Shown piece after piece: positions 26,156 to 35,429 of a stretch of DNA of 64,000 nt. Source of the stretch: Paenalcaligenes suwonensis (GTDB taxonomy: Bacteria; Pseudomonadota; Gammaproteobacteria; Burkholderiales; Burkholderiaceae_B); assembly GCF_011290505.1 (NCBI RefSeq), contig NZ_JAANPV010000005.1, positions 244,483-308,482 on the forward strand. The letters run 5' to 3'. A program made the position numbers and the translations under genes. Positions within the stretch are counted from its first letter, which is position 1, and the number at the start of each line of letters is the position of its first letter. The notes beneath the pieces were generated by a model, which ran no database searches, was not told the origin of the DNA, and saw only the letters and a program-made list of their open reading frames with translations.

Positions 26156-29100
26156 ATGACTTTTACTGATCTGTTTATCCGTCGCCCTGTACTGGCGATT
26201 GTCGTGAGTGCATTGATTTGCTTATTAGGTTTACAAGCGTTGGGCAAACTGCCCATACGCCAGTACCCCTTGCTGGAAAACGCCTCTATTACCGTCAGTA
26301 CCCAATACCCTGGCGCCCCCTCTGATGTGGTGCAAGGCTACATTACCCAACCCATTACCCAAGCCGTCTCTTCGGTAGAGGGCATTGATTACGTGCAGTC
26401 CACCTCGGTTCAAGGCCAAAGCCGTGTCACCATTCGCTTGAATCTTAATCAAGACTCCAACAAAGCGCTTACCGAGGTGATGGCACGGGTGAGCCAAATA
26501 CGCTATAAGCTGCCTAAACAAGCGTATGACCCAGTCATTGAGCGCTCATCGGGGGATTCCACCGCCGTTGCCTACGTAGGCTTCGCGAGCAACACCCTAC
26601 CTATACCCGAACTTACCGACTACTTATCGCGCGTCGTCGAACCCTTATTTGCCACCATTGATGGGGTGTCCAATGTAGAGGTCTACGGTGGTCAAACACT
26701 GGCGATGCGCTTATGGCTAGATACCCAAAAACTCGCCACGCGTGACCTTACCGCCAACGACGTAGCCCAAGCCGTACGCGACAATCATTACATTGCAGCC
26801 CCCGGACAAGTCAAAGGGCAATACGTACTGTCTAACATTCAGGTCAATACCGATATTGGTAGCGTGGCTGAGTTTCAAGAACTGGTCATCCGTCACGATA
26901 GCGATGGCCCTATTCGCATACGCGATATAGGTACCGTAGAGTTAGCGGCCAACGCCACTGATAGTAGCGGTTTAATGAACGGTGAACCGGCGGTGTATCT
27001 GGGTTTATTTTCCACCCCCACCGGCAACCCTCTGGTGATTGTGGATGGCATACGCCAACTGCTGCCTAGCATCCACAGCACCTTGCCACCAGGCGTCAAC
27101 GTAGAACTGGCCTTTGAAACAGCACGCTTTATCCAAGCTTCTATAGACGAAGTCATGAGCACCCTGCTTGAAGCCATGCTCATCGTGATTGTGGTCATTT
27201 ACTTGTGCTTGGGCTCATTACGTACTGTACTCGTCCCCTTGGCGACCATCCCACTGTCTATCTTGGGGGCGGCCTCCATTATGCTGGCCTTTGGTTTCAG
27301 CATTAACTTGCTTACCTTACTTGCCATCGTGTTAGCCGTAGGGTTGGTGGTGGACGATGCTATTGTGGTCGTTGAAAACGTGCACCGACACATACTAGAG
27401 GGTAAAACTCCGGTAGTCGCCGCTTTACTGGGCACACGTGAAGTGGCCGGCCCCGTGATTGCGATGACCCTTACCTTGGCCGCTGTCTACGCACCTATAG
27501 GACTGATGGATGGCCTGACCGGAGCCTTGTTCCGCGAGTTCGCCCTTACTCTAGCAGGTGCCGTATTGGTGTCTGGGATCGTCGCCTTAACGCTGTCACC
27601 GGTGATGAGCTCGTATCTCTTAAATAGCCAACAGCAAGACGGCAAACTGGCTCAATGGGCTGAGCACTTCTTTAGCACGCTAGGGCAACACTACCACCGC
27701 CTGCTGGAAGGCTTGCTACGTCATCACAAAAAAGTACTGGCCGTGGCTGTGCTGATTTTCTTGAGCCTGCCCCTACTGTATAAAATGCCACAGCAAGAGT
27801 TGGCTCCGCCAGAAGATCAAGCCCACCTACTCAGTGCCGTGAAGTCCCCACAGTACAGTAACTTGAATTACGCCGAACACTTCTCGCGTCAGCTCACTGA
27901 GGTCTTTAATGACATACCTGAAGGTAGAGGCTCGTGGATCATCAACGGCACCGATGGCCCCGCGGCTAGCTTTGGTGGCCTAGAGCTGAGCTCATGGGGC
28001 GATAGAGAACGCCCTGCCGTCGAGATTCAACAAGAGCTACAAGGCAAGGTAAGCGATGTAGAAGGCAGCAGTATCTTCATTTTTCAACTGCCACCACTGC
28101 CCGGCTCCACCGGCGGCCTACCGGTGCAGCTGGTGCTCAAAAGTACACTGGACTACCCACAACTTTTTGAGGCCATGGAGCAAATCAAGGCTGACGCCTG
28201 GAAAAGTGGCTTGTTCGTCGTGGTAGATAGCGACCTAGACTACAACAACCCTGTTACGCGCTTACGCATTGATAGAGCCAAAGCCAATAGTTTAGGCATC
28301 AGCATGCAAGCCATTGGTGAGTCGCTGTCCTTATTAATGGGCGAAGACTATATTGCGCGTTTCACCATGCAAGGACGTGCTTATGACGTGATTCCTCAAG
28401 GCACGCACTCAGAACGCCTTAGCCCAGATAGCCTGAAACAGCATCGTATACGTACCGCTGCGGGAGACACCATTGCACTCTCTACGATTGTGTCATTAGA
28501 AACGGGCGTCACGGCCAACTCGTTAACGCAGTTTGACCAGCAAAATGCTGCCATCTTCCAAGCGATTTTGGCTCCAGGCGTTGCCATGGGAGATGCCGTT
28601 AACTTCTTAGAAGACAGCCTAAGCACCTTACCTGCCGACTTTACCCATGACTGGTTGGCCGACTCTAGGCAATTCAAGCAGGAAGGCAACACCTTGGTCT
28701 TTGCCTTTATGGGCGCGCTAATTGTGATCTACCTTGTGTTGGCAGCGCAGTACGGGAGTTTTGTTGATCCCTTAATTATTTTGGTCACCGTACCATTGTC
28801 CTTATGCGGCGCACTCTTGCCGCTGGCCTTGGGCTTAGGATCACTGAACATCTACACCCAAATTGGACTGGTCACGTTAATTGGGTTGATCAGCAAACAC
28901 GGCATTTTGATGGTGGAGTTCGCTAATGAACTGCAACACAAATCACAGCTCACTAAGCGCCAAGCCATTTTGCGTGCGGCTGAAATACGCTTACGCCCCG
29001 TTTTAATGACTACCGTTGCCATGGTGTTTGGTCTGTTGCCCCTGCTATTTGCCAGCGGCGCAGGCGCAAATAGCCGCTTTGGCCTAGGTGCCGTACTCAT

Positions 29101-29251
29101 TACTGGCATGGCGTTGGGTACCTTATTCACTCTTTTTATCCTGCCCTCTTTCTATTTATTACTCGCCAGAGACCACAGCCAACACAGCCGCACCACACGT
29201 CAGCAACAGCTGGAACAATTTGATCTGGAAGCAGGAGTCGAAAAATCATGA
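26156..29251 (+). CDS. RND multidrug efflux permease, HAE-1 type
   Basis: A 1031-residue, 12-TM proton-driven pump. It begins TFTDLFIRRPVLAIVVSALI and has LPIRQYPLLENASITVSTQYPGA. The helix-4 proton-relay aspartates are in VGLVVDDAIVVVENVHRH (about residues 393-410), and GLISKHGILMVEFANE is the matching helix-10 region. In sequence it is closest to the MexI/MexQ-like branch of pumps, judged by memory of motifs only. The stop overlaps the outer-membrane gene start. Confidence 0.95.
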   Translation: MTFTDLFIRRPVLAIVVSALICLLGLQALGKLPIRQYPLLENASITVSTQYPGAPSDVVQGYITQPITQAVSSVEGIDYVQSTSVQGQSRVTIRLNLNQDSNKALTEVMARVSQIRYKLPKQAYDPVIERSSGDSTAVAYVGFASNTLPIPELTDYLSRVVEPLFATIDGVSNVEVYGGQTLAMRLWLDTQKLATRDLTANDVAQAVRDNHYIAAPGQVKGQYVLSNIQVNTDIGSVAEFQELVIRHDSDGPIRIRDIGTVELAANATDSSGLMNGEPAVYLGLFSTPTGNPLVIVDGIRQLLPSIHSTLPPGVNVELAFETARFIQASIDEVMSTLLEAMLIVIVVIYLCLGSLRTVLVPLATIPLSILGAASIMLAFGFSINLLTLLAIVLAVGLVVDDAIVVVENVHRHILEGKTPVVAALLGTREVAGPVIAMTLTLAAVYAPIGLMDGLTGALFREFALTLAGAVLVSGIVALTLSPVMSSYLLNSQQQDGKLAQWAEHFFSTLGQHYHRLLEGLLRHHKKVLAVAVLIFLSLPLLYKMPQQELAPPEDQAHLLSAVKSPQYSNLNYAEHFSRQLTEVFNDIPEGRGSWIINGTDGPAASFGGLELSSWGDRERPAVEIQQELQGKVSDVEGSSIFIFQLPPLPGSTGGLPVQLVLKSTLDYPQLFEAMEQIKADAWKSGLFVVVDSDLDYNNPVTRLRIDRAKANSLGISMQAIGESLSLLMGEDYIARFTMQGRAYDVIPQGTHSERLSPDSLKQHRIRTAAGDTIALSTIVSLETGVTANSLTQFDQQNAAIFQAILAPGVAMGDAVNFLEDSLSTLPADFTHDWLADSRQFKQEGNTLVFAFMGALIVIYLVLAAQYGSFVDPLIILVTVPLSLCGALLPLALGLGSLNIYTQIGLVTLIGLISKHGILMVEFANELQHKSQLTKRQAILRAAEIRLRPVLMTTVAMVFGLLPLLFASGAGANSRFGLGAVLITGMALGTLFTLFILPSFYLLLARDHSQHSRTTRQQQLEQFDLEAGVEKS

Positions 29252-30648
29252 TCATGCGCCCCCCTTTTCTACTATCGTTGATCGCCAGTAGCGTTTTACT
29301 GGTAGGGTGCGCCGTAGGGCCAGATTACGAGCGCCCCATGACACACCAGCTTGCTGAGTCCGCCCTACCGTATCACGACTTTTCTGACGTGCTACCACGC
29401 ACCCACTGGTGGAGCTGGTTTGCTGATCCTCAGTTAGATCAGCTCATACAACGCGCCTTAGCCTCTAACCACGACATACTCAAAGCAGAGGCCAGGCTCA
29501 ACAGAGCGCGCGCCTTGCTAGATCAGCAAGACAGCGAGCGCTGGCCGCAAATCACCGGTAGTGCCAGCCAAACCCGCCAAAGCCAGCAAGTGAGCATAGA
29601 CCCAAACCGTAGAGAGGTAGGCGAACCTCGGCAAGTGGGCATGCAGGTGCAATGGGAAATTGATTTATTTGGTCGGTTAAAACGCTTAAGTGAAGCCGCT
29701 ACTGCCAACGCACAAGCCTCTAAGGCAGACATCGCTCAAATGCAGCAGCTCATCGCGGCTTGCGTTGCCGACGCGTATTTTTCGTATAGACACCTACAAA
29801 AGCAGCTATCCCTTAAAGAGCAGCATATAAAAAGCTGGTCTGAAACCGTCGCCCAACTTCAGGCGGAGTACCGCGCCGGTGCCGGCCTACCAGAAGACAG
29901 TGAAGACGCTCAGGCCAGACTGCAGCGCCAGTATCAAGAGCATGAGGCTTTAACCCTAAGCTTGAAACAACAACTGCTCACACTAAAAACCTTGTTGGGG
30001 CTAGCCCCTGACGAGGTGTTAGCACTGCACGCAGAGCAAGGCACCACACCCGAAGTGAAAACGCTACCGCTTGCTCACGTCAACGAGTGGATACAGCAGC
30101 GTCCCGACGTACGCCGCGCCGAGGCCCAGTTACAAGCCTCTACCGCCCATATAGGTGCTGCCACAGCAAATCTGTACCCACGCCTAAGCTTAAGTAGCTT
30201 TTTGGGCTTTTTCTCGCTGGGCACACAAGGATTAAACGCAGCCACACAAGCCTACTCTGCCCAAGGAGTGTTGCAATGGCCGGCCATCAACCTCGCATCC
30301 GCCAGAGCACAGTTACGCGCCGCAGAAGCCGATGGTGACTATGCGTTAGTAGACTATCAACAGCGCATACTCACCGCTCAGCAAGAAGTGCAAAGTGCCG
30401 TATTGAATATCACCGAGCACCAAAAGCAACTGTACCGATTACTGCAAGCCAGCCAGCACATGCAGCGGGCGGCCGACATTGCACAAGCACGACACCGTGC
30501 AGGGGCAGGCAGTTATTTATATGTGTTGGAAACCCAGCGTGCGTTGTTTGATATAGAGCAACAATTACGCCAAGAAGAGTTTACGGCCCAACGTTATGTG
30601 GTTCAGCTCTACAAAAGCTTAGGCTGGTGGGGGGCCAATGACGGATAA
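29248..30648 (+). CDS. Outer-membrane efflux channel lipoprotein (NodT/OprM family)
   Basis: A 466-residue TolC-type channel. The lipoprotein signal ends LLVGC with C21 as lipidation site, followed by AVGPDYERP, a hallmark of the NodT/OprM family. It has WWSWFADPQLDQLIQRAL and two repeats of the coiled-coil outer-membrane factor domain. Its ATG overlaps the pump stop (ATGA). Together with the previous two genes it forms a complete tripartite pump. Confidence 0.94.
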   Translation: MIMRPPFLLSLIASSVLLVGCAVGPDYERPMTHQLAESALPYHDFSDVLPRTHWWSWFADPQLDQLIQRALASNHDILKAEARLNRARALLDQQDSERWPQITGSASQTRQSQQVSIDPNRREVGEPRQVGMQVQWEIDLFGRLKRLSEAATANAQASKADIAQMQQLIAACVADAYFSYRHLQKQLSLKEQHIKSWSETVAQLQAEYRAGAGLPEDSEDAQARLQRQYQEHEALTLSLKQQLLTLKTLLGLAPDEVLALHAEQGTTPEVKTLPLAHVNEWIQQRPDVRRAEAQLQASTAHIGAATANLYPRLSLSSFLGFFSLGTQGLNAATQAYSAQGVLQWPAINLASARAQLRAAEADGDYALVDYQQRILTAQQEVQSAVLNITEHQKQLYRLLQASQHMQRAADIAQARHRAGAGSYLYVLETQRALFDIEQQLRQEEFTAQRYVVQLYKSLGWWGANDG

Positions 30649-30733
30649 CTGATACAGATAATTTAAACGCAGACACCAGGATTCAGGTTATCGTTAGCAC
30701 ACTTCACGGATTTCTCTTTGCGTATACCTTTCC

Positions 30734-31825
30734 ATGAAAATTGAAACAGCCCTCTATTTCCGCAGCTTCCTGGTGCTGCTTGCGGCGGTCAGCCTGATAT
30801 TTATCTGGCTGCTACTCCCCTTTTACGGGGCCGTATTTTGGGGAGTGGTCCTAGCCATTATCTTCGCCCCACTGCAACGCCGTATTCTGACGGCCATGAA
30901 CGGCCGAAAAACACTCGCTGCATTAGCTTCGCTTGTGTTTATTATTCTGATCGTGATTATTCCCGTCATTTTAATTGCGGGCGCGTTAGTACAAGAGATG
31001 GTTACTCTCTATAAGCTCATGGAAGGTGGTGAGCTGAATCTAGGGAACTACTTAGATCAGATTCTACGCAGCATGCCCGAAAGCGTACGCAATCTCGCCG
31101 ATCGCTTACTGGGCGGTGACCTGAATAAAGTACGCGAACAGTTCTCTGACTTTGCGGTAAGTGCTGGTCAATTCCTGACCAAACAAGCCCTAAGCATTGG
31201 TAGCAACACGTTCCAATTCTTAGTCAGCTTGGGCATCATGCTCTACCTGCTGTTTTTCTTGCTGCGCGATGGCACGATGTTGGGTAGACACTGCCGTAAC
31301 CTGATTCCCTTAAGTGAAGAGCAAAAAAGCCACCTGCTACGTAAACTCACCATTGTGGTGCGCGCCACCATCAAAGGGAACTTAGCCGTGGCTGCCACGC
31401 AAGGTGCCTTAGGTGGGCTGATCTTCTTTATTTTAGGCATTCAAGCATCGCTGTTCTGGGGCGTACTCATGGCTGTACTGTCCTTGCTGCCCGCCGTAGG
31501 GGCGTCACTGATCTGGGGGCCAGTAGCCATTTATTTCTTCGCCACAGGCCAAGTATTTGAAGGTACAGTTTTGACCGCCTTTGGCCTCTTTGTGATCGGT
31601 TTAGTCGATAACGTACTTCGCCCATTGCTGGTAGGTAAAGACACAAAAATCCCCGATTACATCATTCTAATTTCCACACTGGGTGGCTTATCGCTGTTTG
31701 GCTTAAACGGCTTTGTGATTGGCCCACTGATTGCTGCCCTCTTTATGGCTTGCTGGGACTTATTTCCTGCAGCGCTTGAACAGCGCAATCGCAGTTTGGA
31801 AGAAGAGCGCAATCAGCGCCACTAG
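30734..31825 (+). CDS. AI-2E family transporter (YdiK/PerM type)
   Basis: A 363-residue membrane protein with 7-8 helices. Family features are VFWGVVLAIIFAPLQRRI, SIGSNTFQFLVSLGIMLYLLFFLLRDG, LWGVLMAVLSLLPAVGA-like FWGVLMAVLSLLPAVGASLIWGP and IGLVDNVLRPLLVGKDTKIPDYIILISTLGG. Members act as permeases or Na+/H+ antiporters; the signal-export role gave the family its name but is not general. A charged, glutamate-rich tail ends it. It is a single gene between two operons. Confidence 0.9.
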   Translation: MKIETALYFRSFLVLLAAVSLIFIWLLLPFYGAVFWGVVLAIIFAPLQRRILTAMNGRKTLAALASLVFIILIVIIPVILIAGALVQEMVTLYKLMEGGELNLGNYLDQILRSMPESVRNLADRLLGGDLNKVREQFSDFAVSAGQFLTKQALSIGSNTFQFLVSLGIMLYLLFFLLRDGTMLGRHCRNLIPLSEEQKSHLLRKLTIVVRATIKGNLAVAATQGALGGLIFFILGIQASLFWGVLMAVLSLLPAVGASLIWGPVAIYFFATGQVFEGTVLTAFGLFVIGLVDNVLRPLLVGKDTKIPDYIILISTLGGLSLFGLNGFVIGPLIAALFMACWDLFPAALEQRNRSLEEERNQRH

Positions 31826-31846
31826 CCAACCATTCCCTATACGCAC

Positions 31847-31886
31847 AAACAACAGCGGCAGGCTTTTTAGCCTGCCGCTGTTGTTT
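31847..31886. terminator. Bidirectional terminator
   Basis: A 17-bp perfect stem (AAACAACAGCGGCAGGC and its complement) encloses the 6-base loop TTTTTA. It is shared by the AI-2E gene and the convergent methyltransferase gene. Confidence 0.85.
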
Positions 31887-31906
31887 GTATATGTAAAACG
31901 TCTGCG

Positions 31907-32617
31907 TTAAGCGACTGCAGCCGTACGGCCATAACGCAAGAAGCGCCCAGAAAACCCTTTAGGATTTGCCTCCGTAGGCTCTTCTTTCAGCTCGGTATTT
32001 TCTAAAAGCTCAAAACCGTGCTCTTTTAATGCTTTTCCAAAGCGCCCCGCATAACCTCTATTTGGGTCTACTAACCAAAACTCGGCGGTGGGCTCACTAT
32101 GCTGATCAATGAACTCAGCCAACTCATCTGGCATATCAGGCTCATACAAGACGTCACTTGCAATCACCAGATCAAAACGACTTTCCAACACCTCAAGCCC
32201 ATAGATTTTGGCTTGCTGGTTGAAGTTTTTACCCCAGCGACCATACTTATAGCGCAGTGGTAAAAGTTTGTTCAAATGTACATTCCTACGCAAAAACTCG
32301 CCACCTAAGGGGTGGGTATCACTTGCTGTAATCTGTAGGCCGCGCTGGTGCGCCACCAAACTAGCCAACCCTAAACCGCAACCTATTTCCAATATGCGGC
32401 ATTTTTTATCTAGCTCACGCGTGGCCACTTTATTCGCCAAATGAATGCTAGATGGCCAAAGCTGACCAAACACTGGCCACATCGCTGATGAAACGCCCAA
32501 ACGTGCGGCCATACCCTTGTAATCATGGAATTGCTGAGTGTCGGCCAATGTACGCAGACGCATATTGCCAGCCTCTCGTACATTCACAGTTTGTATACGT
32601 GTTTCATACGCATGCAT
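31907..32617 (-). CDS. Class I SAM-dependent methyltransferase
   Basis: A 236-residue protein. Motif I for SAM is ILEIGCGLGLASLVAHQRG, followed by ITASDTHP (post I) and FDLVIASDVLYEPDMPDELAEFI (motif II/III). The NxN-terminal and SDVLYEP parts resemble the METTL/lysine-methyltransferase-like family 16 of protein methyltransferases, but the substrate is unknown. The ATG at 32617 follows GGGAGAG by six bases; seven upstream codons are rejected. It stands alone between a terminator and the SMR genes. Confidence 0.85.
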   Translation of the reverse strand: MHAYETRIQTVNVREAGNMRLRTLADTQQFHDYKGMAARLGVSSAMWPVFGQLWPSSIHLANKVATRELDKKCRILEIGCGLGLASLVAHQRGLQITASDTHPLGGEFLRRNVHLNKLLPLRYKYGRWGKNFNQQAKIYGLEVLESRFDLVIASDVLYEPDMPDELAEFIDQHSEPTAEFWLVDPNRGYAGRFGKALKEHGFELLENTELKEEPTEANPKGFSGRFLRYGRTAAVA

Positions 32618-32761
32618 ACTACTCTCCCTAAAACCCATAACACTCTATAGCATGGACCATTATGGAGAACAATGCAAATTTCGCCGATTTTATAGAAATT
32701 TAACGAAAGATAAAAGTAAAATAAAAACTTTTAGAAACAAGAAAAATCCTCAGCCGCTACG

Positions 32762-33076
32762 TTAACCCACCATTTTCAATGCCACGATAGAAGCAATAAT
32801 CAACAACAAGTAGAAAAACTTGCGGGCCCCACCTTTATCGCCCCATAAAATGATGCCCGACACCACCGTACCTATCACCCCTATTCCTGTGTAGGCGGTA
32901 TAGGCAATAGATACATCAATAGTACGCATAGACAGATATAAGAAATACAACGAGCTAGATAAGCCCAAGCCATACACCACGGCTCCGCGCCTATACCGCT
33001 TACACACCATATCCCTAATACCCGCCACCACAAAAATTTCCAGAAGCCCCGCTAACACCAAAAACAACCAACTCAT
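32762..33076 (-). CDS. Small multidrug resistance (SMR) subunit, second of a pair
   Basis: A 104-residue, 4-helix membrane protein: MSWLFLVLAGLLEIFVVAGI with the essential TM1 glutamate E13, then SIAYTAYTGIGVIGTVVSGIILWGD. It is encoded one base after a related SMR gene, in the style of the heterodimeric YkkCD/EbrAB pairs. The short loop KRYRRGA is basic, whereas the partner has few charges, so the two probably insert with opposite topology. Confidence 0.92.
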   Translation of the reverse strand: MSWLFLVLAGLLEIFVVAGIRDMVCKRYRRGAVVYGLGLSSSLYFLYLSMRTIDVSIAYTAYTGIGVIGTVVSGIILWGDKGGARKFFYLLLIIASIVALKMVG

Positions 33077-33077
33077 G

Positions 33078-33389
33078 CTAGGCCTCGTTCTGCTTAAGCT
33101 TAATCACAGAGAACAAGATCACCGCAATAGCCACTACCGCCGCCCACTTCAGTTCTTTTCCAAAATACAGCACATCCAACATGTAAGTGCCTACTGTCCC
33201 AAAGGTCACAAACACCACATACGCAAAAGCCGCCCCCATGCGTTGAGCCGCCAGCACCATAAAGATAAAACTGCCCACGATGCACACTACCGTCGCCACC
33301 CACTCCAACGGGCTCACTGCGTACTTCAGACCTGCCGCCCACAGCACCTCCAGTGCACTGGAAATCACTAGAAAAACCCAACTCAACAT
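33078..33389 (-). CDS. Small multidrug resistance (SMR) subunit, first of a pair
   Basis: A 103-residue, 4-helix protein with E13 in TM1 (LSWVFLVISSALEVLWAAGLKY) and GAAFAYVVFVTFGTVGTYMLDVLYFG. It pairs with the next gene to form a proton-coupled exporter of cationic or guanidinium-like compounds. The TetR gene ends 27 bases upstream on the same strand, so the three form one operon. Confidence 0.93.
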   Translation of the reverse strand: MLSWVFLVISSALEVLWAAGLKYAVSPLEWVATVVCIVGSFIFMVLAAQRMGAAFAYVVFVTFGTVGTYMLDVLYFGKELKWAAVVAIAVILFSVIKLKQNEA

Positions 33390-33416
33390 GAAATAACACC
33401 AACTTATGTAGGATGT

Positions 33417-33971
33417 TTACGTTGCCTGCCTGCCCATCAAGCCCGCAATATCATTAAATGTGTCTTGCCACGCTTGGTCACTCAAATCTGCCAACCCAAA
33501 ATAGCGCAACACAAATGCCCCTTCGGTAGCAAAATACGCAATACGCGCGTTTCTTCCCTCTGGGGTGGTGGTATCTAACTCGGCCAACCGCTCATAATGC
33601 CAACGCTTGATCCACTCTCGTAACTCTTTAGCCTCTAACAACACACTGAGATGACAGGCTGCTCGCGCAATCAACGCCTGCTCATCTGCCGTGATGTGTA
33701 TGTGGTGGCTAATCTTATCAATACTAGATAAGTCGTCGAGTGAAACGCCTGCGGCCTTTTCTAGACACGCATCGTAGCGATGCCCCCATCGCTCTAGCAT
33801 GGCATTGACTAAGCCTTGTTTAGTGCCAAAGCACGATTGCACGCCACCTTTACTAATGCCTATAGCCTTGGCTACAGCATCAATAGTGAGCGCGGCAGCC
33901 CCGCTTTTATCCACAATTTCCTCTGCGGCATCCAGCACCTTGTCTCTGTCTATACTGCGGGGTTTACTCAT
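33417..33971 (-). CDS. TetR-family repressor of the SMR pair
   Basis: A 184-residue regulator. The HTH is in LTIDAVAKAIGISKGGVQSCFGTKQGLVNAMLERW (about 24-58); it has QSCFGTK where most members have YYHFxSK. It is first in the operon, and its own start lies 13 bases from the 18-bp palindrome 33985-34002, so it is autoregulated in all likelihood. Confidence 0.92.
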   Translation of the reverse strand: MSKPRSIDRDKVLDAAEEIVDKSGAAALTIDAVAKAIGISKGGVQSCFGTKQGLVNAMLERWGHRYDACLEKAAGVSLDDLSSIDKISHHIHITADEQALIARAACHLSVLLEAKELREWIKRWHYERLAELDTTTPEGRNARIAYFATEGAFVLRYFGLADLSDQAWQDTFNDIAGLMGRQAT

Positions 33972-33984
33972 TTCACCACCATTG

Positions 33985-34002
33985 AATACATACGTATGTA
34001 TT
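33985..34002. promoter_or_regulatory. 18-bp perfect palindrome, TetR operator
   Basis: AATACATACGTATGTATT is self-complementary and lies directly upstream of the tetR-smr-smr operon. Such long A/T-rich palindromes are typical TetR-family sites. Confidence 0.8.
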
Positions 34003-34135
34003 GTATTGGATCAGTAAAAAATCCAGCAATCTATTTTGTCGTAATCCTAGATGGCAAACTTGGCCCTCCCCATCCCTAGAAAACCCATCATACGAGATAC
34101 AATTGCCATACCTATTCGCCTTTACTAAATCCCTC

Positions 34136-34201
34136 TTAGTTGGTAACTAAACATTTCTTCTAAGCAAAACTCTTTTTATCAAAATAGGTAGAGTTTTGCT
34201 T
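34136..34201. other. Structured intergenic region with two hairpins
   Basis: TTAGTT-GGT-AACTAA (34136-34150) is followed by a 12-bp perfect stem AAGCAAAACTCT/AGAGTTTTGCTT (34162-34173 and 34190-34201) with a 16-base loop. No T-run follows the second stem. The rest of 34003-34449 shows no gene; a short GCCGC-CTA-GCGGC hairpin is at 34303-34315. It could be a small RNA or a leader of the next gene. Confidence 0.4.
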
Positions 34202-34449
34202 CCGCCCTTATTTGCTTAGCTTGTACTATTTTTATCCGTGTAATGACTTTCTACCTCAGCTCTGTAGAAAATAACATATCGTTACTTTTGGTGGGTTATA
34301 TCGCCGCCTAGCGGCCTGCCTTCCCCCTAGATCCAACACAAGAAAATAGCGCATCTTTAGGCTCAAGCATGTCACAATGCCACGAAGCAATCATGATCGT
34401 TTATGCTGCATAAGCGTGAGCGCTATACCCCCCAACCTAGGGATTACAC

Positions 34450-35016
34450 ATGAAGTCATCACCCCGGATTCTCGTCATTATGGGCAGTGTACGTCTGCAA
34501 CGGATTAGCCCTTTGCTGGCCGACTGGGTAGCCAATGTGGGAAGACTATGTTTACCAGAGGCTATCTTTGAACTGGTGGACTTGCGCAACTGGCCTCTAC
34601 CTATGATGGATGAACCCGCCATCCCTGCGCATGCAGCGGATTACAGCACGCCCCATGCACAAGCATGGAGCCAAAAAATCGCTAGTGCTGATGCCTTTGT
34701 GTTTGTGACGCCCCAATATAACTGGGGGTACCCTGCCGCGTTGAAAAATGCGTTGGATCACCTCTACCATGAGTGGCAACATAAACCGGCATTAATTGTG
34801 AGCTATGGCGCCCATGGTGGTGACAAGTGCGCCGCTCAACTGCGGCAAGTACTTACAGCACTTAGCTTGCACGTTACTGAACAACACGTAGCGTTAACAC
34901 TAAGCTCTGAACAAATTTTGCGTAACGATGGGTATATCGCTTTACCAGAAGCCGTACAAAGCCAAGGCGCAGCATTACAAACTGGGCTAATGGAATTACG
35001 CCAACTGCTGCGTTAA
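34450..35016 (+). CDS. NADPH-dependent FMN reductase-like flavoprotein
   Basis: A 188-residue flavodoxin-fold protein. The FMN phosphate loop is GSVRLQR (residues 12-18), and TPQYNWGYPAALKNALDHLYHEW (about 82-104) is the family's flavin/dimer motif. Members reduce FMN, quinones or azo dyes with NADPH. It is a single gene with a long upstream region and no partner; the next operon is for acid resistance, 413 bases away. Confidence 0.9.
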   Translation: MKSSPRILVIMGSVRLQRISPLLADWVANVGRLCLPEAIFELVDLRNWPLPMMDEPAIPAHAADYSTPHAQAWSQKIASADAFVFVTPQYNWGYPAALKNALDHLYHEWQHKPALIVSYGAHGGDKCAAQLRQVLTALSLHVTEQHVALTLSSEQILRNDGYIALPEAVQSQGAALQTGLMELRQLLR

Positions 35017-35056
35017 ATTCTTTTCTAATTTCGCATTACTAAGCTGTGTCAGGATT

Positions 35057-35106
35057 ATGGCAATGCTCTGTCTTGCGTTCGCCAAAACAAGAGTAAACAT
35101 TGCCAT
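35057..35106. other. Inverted repeat after the FMN reductase gene
   Basis: ATGGCAATG (35057-35065) and CATTGCCAT (35098-35106) pair perfectly, with CTTG/CAAG pairing inside. It may act as a weak terminator or a regulatory fold. The rest of 35017-35429 is very AT-rich and must carry the gadB promoter. A further hairpin AATCTC/GAGATT lies at 35300-35321, about 110 bases upstream of gadB. Confidence 0.4.
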
Positions 35107-35429
35107 TCACCATAAAAACCAATGTCTTAAAACATTCAAAAAAAACTAAAAATATAATCATTGGCTATATAAGAACCATTTTTTCTGCATGATGTTTTTA
35201 TCAATATGCTATTTTTCTGCTATTTATCATCAGAAAACAGAAATCTTTGGTAATAAAATACAATATTTGTTACTTATGTTTCTTTAAAATCCCTTCTAGA
35301 ATCTCCACATCATTAGAGATTTTGCAGCACAGAAACTAAAACAATAATTTTCTAGCCATCAAAACGTACAAAAGAAGTTGTTTCAAGCCTAACTCGGCCC
35401 AACCCTTTTCTTTCCATGAGGTTATAGAA

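Noticed and set aside
33100..33402. Frames overlapping the SMR gene in other frames
   Set aside because: Glycine-rich shadow translation of the SMR gene; the SMR frame has the conserved glutamate and membrane helices.
34162..34201. A rho-independent terminator
   Set aside because: No T-run on either side and no gene ends close by.
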